A DNA stretch of 27,639 bases from CAYLJO01 sp964383905 (GCA_964383905.1 CAYLJO010000069.1:1-27639); one strand, 5' to 3'; shown: positions 1 through 7,024, counted from the first letter of the stretch. A program made the numbers and translations. Notes: generated from the sequence alone by a model not told the origin.

Positions 1-257
1 CAAAAAGCATTGAGGAAAAGGAGGAGGACGCGTCGACGTGCGCGCTCAATCTCGGCATTAAATTCCCCACTTTAATTGACAACATGGATAACAAGGTCGA
101 GCAGGAATACACTGCCTGGCCAGACCGTTTGTACCTGATCGGCAAAAATGGTCATGTCGCATGGAAGGGTCGACCAGGTGAAGTGGGCTTCCGCCCGTGG
201 GAACTTGCGGTAGCGATAGAGGAGGAGTTGGAACGAGAAAAGGAGAATGAACGCTGA
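1..257 (+). CDS. Deiodinase-like thioredoxin-fold protein, C-terminal fragment
   Basis: An open frame enters from the left edge (first full codon at position 3) and stops at TGA 255-257, giving about 84 residues. The stretch LIDNMDNKVEQEYTAWPDRL, followed by YLIGKNGHVAWKGRPGEVGF, matches the C-terminal half of the iodothyronine deiodinase/AhpC-like family as I know it: 'MDN..., AWPxRLYxI, G-x-xxxKGxPGxxGF', then a final amphipathic helix (WELAVAIEEELEREKENER). The family is a redoxin-type thioredoxin fold. In bacteria its substrate is generally unknown and there is no reason to assume iodothyronine. The catalytic Cys/Sec region lies outside the window, so activity cannot be judged. It is followed by a 180-nt spacer holding the ROK1 promoter and is probably not part of that unit. 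Confidence 0.75.
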   Translation, partial: KSIEEKEEDASTCALNLGIKFPTLIDNMDNKVEQEYTAWPDRLYLIGKNGHVAWKGRPGEVGFRPWELAVAIEEELEREKENER

Positions 258-311
258 GGTGCGCGGTCGAGTTCATACGAATAATTTCAAACCAGCCCAC
301 CCAAAAAAGTA

Positions 312-340
312 TTGACTGCTGATCACACATGTACTACTTA
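312..340 (+). promoter_or_regulatory. Putative promoter/operator of ROK1
   Basis: TTGACT (312-317) is followed by 13 nt and then GTACTACTTATA (from 331). A -10-like hexamer TACTTA sits at 335-340, 17 nt from the -35 hexamer. GTA-C-TAC is a small palindrome inside the -10 region. The same spacing and core recur before ROK2, receptor 1 and receptor 2, which is the main support. The -10 hexamer matches the sigma-70 consensus poorly. Confidence 0.5.
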
Positions 341-593
341 TATCCACATTAATTTGGAGCTGCTGAGCGTCTTTTTAGTTCTTCCTGCTAATAATGCCTC
401 GGACTAGCGAAGCCTCCCCTCGCGTGGAGCCTGCGTTGTGCGACGAATAGACTTAAAAAAAGCAAATGTTGCGCGCTCCGACACGATTCGCGACATCAAC
501 CGGCAGATCGTGCTGAATTACGTGCGCGAGAGGGCGCCGATCTCGCGCGCCGAGATCGCCCACGAGACGGCGCTGCAGCGCTCGACCGTCTCC
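312..593 (+). repeat. Duplicated ROK promoter, leader and HTH-coding segment, copy 1
   Basis: This segment is a direct repeat of 5537-5817. The non-coding part (promoter to start codon, 126 nt here and 125 nt in copy 2) is conserved at roughly 80 percent by eye, including an identical 17-nt TTTTTAGTTCTTCCTGC block and the same GGAG...GTG start region. Inside the genes, 489-593 is identical to 5713-5817 over all 105 nt. Outside these stretches the genes diverge strongly. Confidence 0.9.
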
Positions 594-1631
594 TATATCG
601 TTGACGAGTTAAAGGATCAAGGTCTTGTCGAGGAGTTTGAAAGTGTGTCCAGGCGCGGACGCCCCCCGCTTCTCCTGCAACTGCGCGCGGCGGGTGCGAT
701 CGCTATCGGAATCGACTTAAACGTTGAATCCACGGTCGTGGCGACAAGCGATCTGGTCGGTCGTGTGCTTGAGCACGAGGAGTTTGAGACCGACCCAAGC
801 TTGAAGAGGACGCTCAACCAGATAATATCCTGCGCGCGTAAATTTATCAGAAAACAGAGAAGCATTGAAGGGATCGGTATCTGTCTTCCGGGGATAGTTG
901 ATGCCGAGAAGGGCAACGCCCTTTTTATCCCGCGATTCAAATGGCGCAATTGGGAGATTGCCAGGGAAATAGAGACCGCCACCGGATTGCCGGTGACGGT
1001 TGATAACGATGCTAACGCCGCGGCGTTGGCCGAGTTGTGGTTCGGTCGTCCTGAGATTCGCCCGGTGCGAAATTTCATCATGGTCCTGGTTGAGGCTGGG
1101 CTCGGCACCGGGATCGTTCTCGACGGGCAGGTTTATCACGGCGAAGCAGGGGCCGCCGGCGAGTTCGGGCATATGACAATCGGCAAGGGTGCGCCCAGTC
1201 TGTGTGCCACCGGCAGCGACGAGTGCTGGGAAGCGTTTGCCTCGGAGCGCGCCGCCCTCGCCCGTTACGCGAAGCTGTCCCCCGGTTCAAACGGTCAAAG
1301 TAGTGTTCGGTTTGTGCAGTTGGTGGATCGCGCTTTGAAGGGCGAGGTGGCCGCCAAAGCCGCCCTCATTGAGACGGCCCATTATCTTGGCGTCGGCATC
1401 TCGAATGTCATCAAGGCGCTTAGTCCCGAGGCGGTCATCGTCAGCGGGCACACGGCGCGAGCCTGGCCTGTCATCGAGGAAGAGCTCAAAAGAACCGTCG
1501 AGGAGAATAGTATCTACCGCGACTTACCTTCCACGCGCATTATCGCCTCGACTTTGGGTGAGAATCCAAGACTCATGGGAGCCTTGGGGCTGGTCCTCGC
1601 GAGCAAGTTTACCTCCATCCTTCTTAGCTAA
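438..1631 (+). CDS. ROK-family transcriptional regulator (NagC/Mlc/XylR type), copy 1
   Basis: A 397-residue protein of normal ROK-regulator length. Residues about 15-72 form a winged helix-turn-helix (NRQIVLNYVRERAPISRAEI... then RSTVSYIVDELKDQGLVEE, wing SRRGRPP). The rest is a sugar-kinase-like ROK domain: GICLPGIVD near 150, VDNDANAAALAE with the family acidic residue, GxGTGIVLDGQVYHGEAGAAGEFGHM, then the zinc-site region. The zinc motif is altered: the usual CxCGxxGCxE reads CATGSDECWE, so the second Cys is Thr. The phosphate-binding motif near residue 92 is also degenerate (IGIDLNVEST), fitting a regulator rather than a kinase. The start is GTG 438 with GGAG at 426-429. It precedes a TonB-dependent receptor with a matching promoter signature, so it likely controls that gene and itself in response to a sugar or sugar phosphate (inference). 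Confidence 0.93.
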   Translation: MRRIDLKKANVARSDTIRDINRQIVLNYVRERAPISRAEIAHETALQRSTVSYIVDELKDQGLVEEFESVSRRGRPPLLLQLRAAGAIAIGIDLNVESTVVATSDLVGRVLEHEEFETDPSLKRTLNQIISCARKFIRKQRSIEGIGICLPGIVDAEKGNALFIPRFKWRNWEIAREIETATGLPVTVDNDANAAALAELWFGRPEIRPVRNFIMVLVEAGLGTGIVLDGQVYHGEAGAAGEFGHMTIGKGAPSLCATGSDECWEAFASERAALARYAKLSPGSNGQSSVRFVQLVDRALKGEVAAKAALIETAHYLGVGISNVIKALSPEAVIVSGHTARAWPVIEEELKRTVEENSIYRDLPSTRIIASTLGENPRLMGALGLVLASKFTSILLS

Positions 1632-1750
1632 AAATAAGTTGGGGCCCGGCGACATGAATCAAATGCCGGTCTGTTCCCTCCCGGCTCACACCCGATTGAT
1701 CCATGTGATACGGATCGAAACGGGTAAAATCAAGGAACAATGAGAGGGGA

Positions 1751-1831
1751 CCGGCGGTAGTGGGTCAGTTTGCAAAATAGCCCATTGTGCCACAACGGTT
1801 TGCAGACCAAATTGAACCACTACTGGACCGG
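1751..1831. repeat. Imperfect long inverted repeat, possible MITE or IS remnant
   Basis: The arms are 1751-1776 and 1799-1831, centred near 1790. Outer ends are CCGG and CCGG. Next, TAGTGGGTCAGTTT on the left pairs with AAATTGAACCACTA on the right, with one mismatch and one wobble. Inner pairs are TTTGC/GCAAA, and TTGTG-C-CACAA at the centre. The right arm has a four-nt insertion. This could be a miniature transposable element, joined IS ends, or a structured RNA. No transposase is seen nearby. Confidence 0.5.
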
Positions 1832-1945
1832 CGTCAGAATGCCAGCCTCGTTGACCCGGAGACGGGCAGGGCCCTTGACGTTCCGGTGTTCGTACCGGCG
1901 CTACCGGATCAAATTAAAAAAATTCTTGACAAGGTCATGAATTAG
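1787..1945 (+). CDS. Possible small ORF or gene remnant, unrecognised
   Basis: An open frame from a GTG at 1787 (preceding in-frame stop at 1778) to TAG 1943-1945 would encode about 52 residues. It includes LVDPETGRALDVPVFVPALP and ends IKKILDKVMN. Codon choice looks protein-like, but no ribosome-binding site is visible. The start lies inside the inverted repeat, and the 3' end overlaps the receptor promoter signature. A 19-nt stretch and its frame match the ROK2 segment LVDPETGTALNIP (about 6124-6160), so it could be a gene fragment cut by an insertion. It may not be expressed. Confidence 0.2.
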   Translation: MPQRFADQIEPLLDRRQNASLVDPETGRALDVPVFVPALPDQIKKILDKVMN

Positions 1946-1954
1946 TAATACCTT
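1926..1954 (+). promoter_or_regulatory. Putative promoter/operator of receptor 1
   Basis: TTGACA (1926-1931) is followed by 13 nt and GTAATACCTTTT (from 1945). The core GTA-A-TAC (1945-1951) is a small palindrome at the same distance from the -35 as in the ROK promoters. The 13-nt spacer shares an ag..ATGAAT.A pattern with the receptor 2 promoter. It implies a 5' leader of about 350 nt before the likely start codon. Confidence 0.5.
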
Positions 1955-1994
1955 TTTGTTCACTGGTGCAACAAATTGTCGAAGAAGCTTGTTT

Positions 1995-2034
1995 GATCTT
2001 GCAATACAGTATCAATTAAGTCTTTAGGCTAGAC
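1995..2034 (+). repeat. Receptor-leader repeat element (receptor 1 copy)
   Basis: The element contains TCTTGCAATACAGTATCAAT, then TAAG, CTTTAGGC and GAC. It aligns closely with 6935-6975 and less fully with 7043-7082 upstream of receptor 2. A partial extra copy (TGCAACAAATTG) is at 1967-1978, placed about as far from TTGACA as the first receptor 2 copy. Presence in both receptor leaders and absence from the ROK leaders suggests a receptor-specific control element (inference). Confidence 0.55.
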
Positions 2035-2315
2035 CACTACTACCAGATTTCAGTTTTCTTGCCACGAATTCTTGTGAAGGGCGGTCATAAAGACCACAGG
2101 GGATTTATGGAATCATACTCGCCACTAGTAGGATTCCAACCTTTCTCGAATCGCTGATTTTCATCATTTGCGGGAGACTATACCGTCTCCCGCCAAATCG
2201 CGATTTGCAATGCCATCAATTCGGTACCTTGCGGTGCGCCGTTAAATTTAACTTTAGGTCTTGAGCCGGCCAAAGTCACATCCACATAGCAGGTCTTTTG
2301 GGGGGGGGCACTTCC

Positions 2316-5300
2316 ATGTTAACGATGAATGATCTAAAGCTTTATGTTTGGAGCAACTGTCGGCAAACTTTTATGAATAAGCGGCGGGCAAAATCGTCTG
2401 CCCTTTGCGCGTTAGGCGTGTTGCTCCTGCTTTTTGCTGCGCCTGTCTCATTTGCGCAGACCACGGGCAGTGCGACGCTCCGCGTGAATGTAAAGGACCC
2501 GAAAAGTGCCGCCCTGCCCAACGCCACCGTGACGGTGACCAGTGACAGAACGGGCGAGCAGCGTACGGCGACCACCCACAATGAGGGGAGCGCAACCTTC
2601 GCTTCGCTTGACCCAGGGTCGTATACCGTTCGGGTTGAGGGTGGAGGCTTCAAGGCATTTGAGCAAAGGGGTCTTGTACTCAGTCCAAGCGATACCCGTG
2701 GATTGGATGTCACCCTGGAGATTGGCGCCCCGTCCGAAACTGTAACGGTAACGGGGGATGTCGAGCAGATCCAGACCGAGACCGGCGCGAAGGAGAGTAC
2801 GATCACCGCCAAGCAGATAGATAACCTCTCCATCGTGAGTCGCAGTTCTTTAGAGTTGCTGCGTATCCTACCGGGCGTCGTCGCCCCCAACCCGGATGAG
2901 CCGGGGCAGCAGAGCGTGGGGTTCAACGCAGGCGCGAACGCCAACACGGGCTATCATGTCAACGGTCTGCGCGGGGAGGAGAACAACGTCTCAATTGACG
3001 GCTCGCGTGTTATCGACATCGGCTCGAATAATGGAACGATTATCACGGCGAACCCGGACATGGTGCAGGAGGTCAAGATCCAGACCAGCAATTATGCGGC
3101 CGAGTACGGGTCGAGCGGTGTGCAAATCACGGCCACGACTAAGGGCGGGGGTAAGGATTTTCACGGCGAGATCTATGACTATGTCCGCAACCACCGNNNN
3201 NNNNNNNNNNNNNNNNNNNNNNNNNNNNNNNNNNNNNNNNNNNNNNNNNNNNNNNNNNNNNNNNNNNNNNNNNNNNNNNNNNNNNNNNNNNNNNNNAATG
3301 TGCTGAGCCCGTCGATGACCAACGAGGTGGTCTTCAGCGGCAGCAAGCTGATGCTCGATAATGACTACAAAGACCCGAGCAAAGTCTCGCTGAGCGCGCT
3401 GGGCATCCCCAACTACAAGGGACCTTTCGGCCAGCAGAGCCCCTATGCGCCGGTCGCCTTCATTACGAGCTGGGGGGGGCTGACGTCGGGCGACTTGTGG
3501 GAGGCGGGTGGCCTGCCGCTGTTTGCTCATAACAGCAGCTACTCGGTGACCGATAATTTAACGAAGATCAAGGGCGCCCATGCGCTCAAGTTCGGTGGTC
3601 TCATTGAGCAGGGTAATAAGCAACAGAATTTCAACGGCGACCCCGAAGGACGTTACATTTTCGCCACCTGGGGAAACCACTCCACCGGTAACGAGTTCGC
3701 CGACATTTTGACCGGCAATCCGGCGCAGCTGATCCAGTCCACGAAGACCCCGACAGGCGTCTTCCGTTTCTACAACTATGAGTTTTACGGGCAGGACAGC
3801 TGGAAAGTCCGCCCCAACTTTACGCTGGAGTACGGCGCGCGCATTGAGTTCTTCCCGAACAACAAGGAGCTTAATAATCGCGCCATACTGTTTGATCCCA
3901 AGGCTTATGATCGTAGCCAAGGTCTCCTGATCAACAATGATGTTAACAGACCGAACGGGATCCTCCAGGCCGCTAAAGGACAGATACCGGCGGGGATCAC
4001 CCGAAATCCTGGCGTCAAGATTGCGCCTCGGCTCAACTTCGCGTGGGATATTAACGGCAAGGGAAGCACGGTGATCCGTGGCGGCGCGGGGCTCTTCTAC
4101 AACCGGGTTCAAGGTAACTACCAGTACTACTCGCTGCAGCAACCGCCGAACTCCTACTCGGCCACCTTCGATGCGTACGGGTTTAACTTAGGCTACGGTT
4201 CGCTCGGTAATATCAATCCGTTCACGCAGCTCGGGACCGTCAGTCTGGCGACGGCGAATCCGGATTCAATCCAGATCCCGCGGATCGCGACGATGAGTTT
4301 CTCCGTCGCCCGACGGCTGCCGTTCAAGAACGTCCTCGAGGTGTCATACGTGGGGACACTCGGGAGGCACCTGCCGGACAATCGTAATATCAATTTCATT
4401 GGGCCGGGCAGGTTGTTGAGCGGTATAGTTGGCAACGCTGACCTTTCAGTCCCGGCCCAACGCGTCGCTATCAGTGGTCAGGCGAACGTTCTGGCGCAGT
4501 TCAGGCCCTTCCCGGCCTATAGTGATATTATCGTCAAGGAGTATAATGCGACTTCCGCTTACCACTCTTTGCAGATGACGTTGAGCCGCCAGTTGGGCCG
4601 ACGCTTAACCTACTTCGCGACTTACACCTTCTCCAAGGCGCTCGGTATTACGGGGACTAACGAGAACGGCGACAATATCGACCCGATCGACGCGCGCCAC
4701 CGGAGCTACGGCGTTTTGCCCTACGACCGGACTCACATCTTCAACCTGTCGTACAACCTTAACCTGCCCAATGGGGCTCGGGGCGGGTTCAGTAATTGGC
4801 TCACCCGCGGCCTCTTAAACGGGTGGCAGATGTCCGGCATCACGAACTTCCAGAGCGGCATTCCTATTCGGTTGCGATTCTCCGGCGACATCCAACCAAA
4901 TGGCGCGACGACCTTGGGTTTCTTTGGGACCAATGCCTTCAGTAACTCTCAGGGGTCGGCCGGGGGGATCGCGCCTGTGTTCCTGAGTAACCCACAGCTT
5001 AATGGGAAGAATGTCGGTGAGAGTATTCTGAGTCTCAGCGCCATCGCCATTCCGGCCTTCGGAACATCCGGGCCGACTATACCGCCTTTCTATCTGAGGA
5101 GCCCCCACCGGAGCAATTTCGACATGACGTTCTTTAAGAACTTCAACTTCACCGAGTCAAAGAAGTTACAGTTCCGCGCCGGGTTCTTCAACATCTTCAA
5201 CCAGGCATTCCCGCTATACAACGGTATCGATGACCCGAACAATGACTTCAATGCCAGACTGGTGGCGGTATGTAATGTGACGCTCAATAACGTTCCTAAT

Positions 5301-5441
5301 GGTGCTGGTGGAACGTCGAACAACGTCTGCGACCCGACCCAGGGGTATCACTTTGACCAAAATACGGTCAATACCTTCGGCAAGATCACCGGTAAGCACG
5401 GCCACCGCGTGGTCGAGTTCGCGCTGAAGTTCTACTTCTAG
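2316..5441 (+). CDS. TonB-dependent receptor, Oar-like with carboxypeptidase-regulatory domain (receptor 1, interrupted by assembly gap)
   Basis: A large outer-membrane receptor. I chose ATG 2316, which has the G-rich run 2300-2308 at a usable distance. A TTG at 2298 or an ATG at 2373 are alternatives, the last giving a tidy signal peptide (MNKRRAKSSALCALGVLLLL...SFAQ). After the signal comes a CarboxypepD_reg-like beta-sandwich (about residues 50-130: NVKDPKSAALPNATVTV, then FASLDPGSYTVRVEGGGFK), then the plug domain (NVSIDGSRV, EVKIQTSNYAAEYG, ATTKGGGKDFHGEIYDYVRN) up to the gap. After the gap it is all beta-barrel, with periodic aromatic strands, ending in FALKFYF with the terminal Phe typical of BAM substrates. 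Compared with receptor 2, about 210 residues should lie where the 100 N allow 33, so real sequence is missing. Ligand is unknown; a glycan is suggested only by the ROK neighbour and the hydrolase group. Confidence 0.88.
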   Translation: MLTMNDLKLYVWSNCRQTFMNKRRAKSSALCALGVLLLLFAAPVSFAQTTGSATLRVNVKDPKSAALPNATVTVTSDRTGEQRTATTHNEGSATFASLDPGSYTVRVEGGGFKAFEQRGLVLSPSDTRGLDVTLEIGAPSETVTVTGDVEQIQTETGAKESTITAKQIDNLSIVSRSSLELLRILPGVVAPNPDEPGQQSVGFNAGANANTGYHVNGLRGEENNVSIDGSRVIDIGSNNGTIITANPDMVQEVKIQTSNYAAEYGSSGVQITATTKGGGKDFHGEIYDYVRNHXXXXXXXXXXXXXXXXXXXXXXXXXXXXXXXXXXNVLSPSMTNEVVFSGSKLMLDNDYKDPSKVSLSALGIPNYKGPFGQQSPYAPVAFITSWGGLTSGDLWEAGGLPLFAHNSSYSVTDNLTKIKGAHALKFGGLIEQGNKQQNFNGDPEGRYIFATWGNHSTGNEFADILTGNPAQLIQSTKTPTGVFRFYNYEFYGQDSWKVRPNFTLEYGARIEFFPNNKELNNRAILFDPKAYDRSQGLLINNDVNRPNGILQAAKGQIPAGITRNPGVKIAPRLNFAWDINGKGSTVIRGGAGLFYNRVQGNYQYYSLQQPPNSYSATFDAYGFNLGYGSLGNINPFTQLGTVSLATANPDSIQIPRIATMSFSVARRLPFKNVLEVSYVGTLGRHLPDNRNINFIGPGRLLSGIVGNADLSVPAQRVAISGQANVLAQFRPFPAYSDIIVKEYNATSAYHSLQMTLSRQLGRRLTYFATYTFSKALGITGTNENGDNIDPIDARHRSYGVLPYDRTHIFNLSYNLNLPNGARGGFSNWLTRGLLNGWQMSGITNFQSGIPIRLRFSGDIQPNGATTLGFFGTNAFSNSQGSAGGIAPVFLSNPQLNGKNVGESILSLSAIAIPAFGTSGPTIPPFYLRSPHRSNFDMTFFKNFNFTESKKLQFRAGFFNIFNQAFPLYNGIDDPNNDFNARLVAVCNVTLNNVPNGAGGTSNNVCDPTQGYHFDQNTVNTFGKITGKHGHRVVEFALKFYF
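3197..3296. other. Assembly gap (100 N) inside receptor 1
   Basis: Exactly 100 N, the usual placeholder for a gap of unknown length. The reading frame happens to stay open across it. Homology to receptor 2 indicates the true gap is nearer 600 nt. Confidence 0.97.
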
Positions 5442-5467
5442 GTCAAAGAATCAATCGGTACTTTGTT

Positions 5468-5515
5468 TCTGGTGCGTGGGAGAGCTAATCCAATCCCACG
5501 CACCAGATTTATTTT
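5468..5515 (+). terminator. Intrinsic terminator after receptor 1
   Basis: A perfect 14-bp stem (TCTGGTGCGTGGGA at 5468-5481 with its complement at 5494-5507) with a 12-nt loop, followed by TTTATTTT. It lies 26 nt after the receptor 1 stop and 22 nt before the ROK2 -35 hexamer, so it insulates module 2 from module 1. Confidence 0.9.
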
Positions 5516-5536
5516 GGAGTTGGCATCAAAAAAGGA

Positions 5537-5565
5537 TTGACTGGGAGTCATACTTGTACTACTTA
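5537..5565 (+). promoter_or_regulatory. Putative promoter/operator of ROK2
   Basis: TTGACT (5537-5542), 13 nt, then GTACTACTTATA from 5556, identical in core to the ROK1 promoter. TACTTA at 5560-5565 is 17 nt from the -35. The 13-nt spacer is not conserved with ROK1, so the conserved hexamer and core stand out. Confidence 0.5.
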
Positions 5566-5817
5566 TACCTCCATTAATTTGCAGCTGCTGAGCATCTTTT
5601 TAGTTCTTCCTGCAATCATGCCTCGAAGTAGCGACGCCTCTCTTGGCGTGGAGCCTGCGTTGTGCGACGAATAGATCTTAGGAGAGCCAGTGTTGCGCGC
5701 GTTAATACGATCCGCGACATCAACCGGCAGATCGTGCTGAATTACGTGCGCGAGAGGGCGCCGATCTCGCGCGCCGAGATCGCCCACGAGACGGCGCTGC
5801 AGCGCTCGACCGTCTCC
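5537..5817 (+). repeat. Duplicated ROK promoter, leader and HTH-coding segment, copy 2
   Basis: Direct repeat of 312-593. 5713-5817 is identical to 489-593 (105 nt), and the leader is about 80 percent conserved. See copy 1 for details. Confidence 0.9.
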
Positions 5818-6855
5818 CTGATCGTCGATCAGTTGAAGGCTGAGGGGTTAATTGAAGAGGTCAGCGGCGAGTCTACGGGCGGGCGCCCTCCGATCCTGCT
5901 CAGCCTCCGTACGGCAAACGCCGTCGCCATTGGCGTCGACCTCGGCACGGCCCGCACAATCGTCGCCACCAGTGACCTGGCCGGGCGGGTGCTTGAGCAG
6001 GAAGAGTTCGCCACTAATCCTGACGCCCGAAAGACATTGGCCCAGATCGTTGACTGCGCGCGTAAACTGATCAGGAAAAATAAGGGGACCATCGAGGGTG
6101 TCGGCGTCAGCGTGCCCGGATTGGTTGACCCGGAGACGGGCACCGCTCTTAACATCCCGTACTTGAAATGGCGTGACCTGGCATTCTCAAAAGAGATGGG
6201 GGCCGCAACCGGATTACCCGTGAATGTTGACAACGACGCCAACGCCGCCGCCCTGGCAGAACTCTGGTTCGGTCGTCCTGAAATACGTGAGGTGCGCGAT
6301 TTCATCATGGTGCTGGTCGAGCAAGGGGTCGGCACGGGTATCGTTTTCGACGGGCAGGTGTACCGGGGTGAACGCGGCGCCGCGGGCGAGTTCGGCCACA
6401 TGACGATTGGCCGGGACGCGCCCATCGCCTGCGCTTCCGGGAGTCATGAGTGTTGGGAGGCATTCTCATCCCAGCGTGCCGCGCTCGCGCGCTACGCGAA
6501 GCTGTCGGATCGCTCGAACGGGAGGGTCAGCATCAACTTTGTGCAACTGACGGAGCGGGCGGTGAAGGGCGAAGGGATAGCTCAGACTGCCCTGAAGGAG
6601 ACGGCCCATTACCTCGGGATCGGTATCGCGAATTTAATCCAGGGCCTGGCGCCGGAAGCGGTGATCGTCGGCGGGGCGATCGTGCGGGCCTGGCCACTGA
6701 TTGCTGAAGACCTCCATGCAGCCGTTGAGGCAAGCATGTGTCGCGGGCTGCCCTCCGGCTCTATCATCGCCTCGACCCTGGGAACGCAGCCGACATTGAT
6801 GGGCGCGCTCAGTCTGGTGCTCGCCAGTAAGTTTGCCTCCGTGTCTGTGACATGA
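5662..6855 (+). CDS. ROK-family transcriptional regulator (NagC/Mlc/XylR type), copy 2
   Basis: A 397-residue paralogue of ROK1 of exactly the same length, about two thirds identical by eye. The winged HTH (residues about 15-72, wing STGGRPP) is nearly the same, and residues 18-52 are encoded by identical DNA. The ROK domain shows IGVDLGTART, GVSVPGLVDPETG, VDNDANAAALAELWFG, GVGTGIVFDGQVYRGERGAA and EFGHM. The zinc motif reads CASGSHECWE, so as in ROK1 the second Cys of CxCGxxGCxE is lost while the His and the two other Cys remain. The start is GTG 5662 with GGAG eight to nine nt upstream, in the same context as ROK1. It stands 922 nt before receptor 2. With nearly identical DNA-binding helices, the two regulators probably bind the same sites but may sense different ligands (inference). 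Confidence 0.93.
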   Translation: MRRIDLRRASVARVNTIRDINRQIVLNYVRERAPISRAEIAHETALQRSTVSLIVDQLKAEGLIEEVSGESTGGRPPILLSLRTANAVAIGVDLGTARTIVATSDLAGRVLEQEEFATNPDARKTLAQIVDCARKLIRKNKGTIEGVGVSVPGLVDPETGTALNIPYLKWRDLAFSKEMGAATGLPVNVDNDANAAALAELWFGRPEIREVRDFIMVLVEQGVGTGIVFDGQVYRGERGAAGEFGHMTIGRDAPIACASGSHECWEAFSSQRAALARYAKLSDRSNGRVSINFVQLTERAVKGEGIAQTALKETAHYLGIGIANLIQGLAPEAVIVGGAIVRAWPLIAEDLHAAVEASMCRGLPSGSIIASTLGTQPTLMGALSLVLASKFASVSVT

Positions 6856-6896
6856 ATCTCCTTCCAGTGGTTTCCTGATCGGACGAAAAAAAGTGC

Positions 6897-6928
6897 TTGA
6901 CAAGTGAATGAATAAGTATTAAATACTT
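6897..6928 (+). promoter_or_regulatory. Putative promoter of receptor 2 with palindromic operator
   Basis: TTGACA (6897-6902), 13 nt, then GTATTAAATACT from 6916. TAAATA (6920-6925) is 17 nt from the -35. The -10 region lies within a perfect inverted repeat AAGTATT-A-AATACTT (6914-6928), well placed for a repressor to block RNA polymerase. If this is the start site, the leader is about 850 nt, which is unusually long. Confidence 0.55.
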
Positions 6929-6975
6929 TCGCCGGGTCTTGCAACAAAGTACCAATCAAGAATTTTTCGGCGGAC
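6917..6975 (+). repeat. Receptor 2 leader repeat, copy A
   Basis: Starts TATTAAATACTT and continues through TCTTGCAACAAAGT (6937-6950) to a TTTTTCGGCGGAC end. Copy B begins 108 nt downstream. The part from 6935 on also matches the receptor 1 leader at 1995-2034. Confidence 0.65.
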
Positions 6976-7024
6976 AAAAGGTGGTTTCCAGGGATTTGTA
7001 ATCTCGGAGGTGATCCGTCCAAGA

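Larger units (their letters stand above)
1632..2315. other. Intergenic region upstream of receptor 1
   Basis: About 680 nt between ROK1 and receptor 1. It holds an imperfect long inverted repeat (1751-1831), a doubtful 52-codon ORF (1787-1945), the receptor promoter signature (1926-1954) and two copies of a TTGCAA-containing leader element (partial at 1967-1978, fuller at 1995-2034). A nine-G run lies at 2300-2308, just before the likely start. The interval from about 2040 to 2290 shows nothing I can name. No terminator hairpin is evident right after ROK1. Confidence 0.8.

Noticed and set aside
617..1108. Antisense frames across ROK1 (also 5829-6425 across ROK2)
   Set aside because: The same antisense openness appears in both paralogues because of shared codon use. 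There is no independent coding evidence.
1654..1743. 29-codon + strand frame after ROK1
   Set aside because: Very short, without a ribosome-binding site or recognisable motif.
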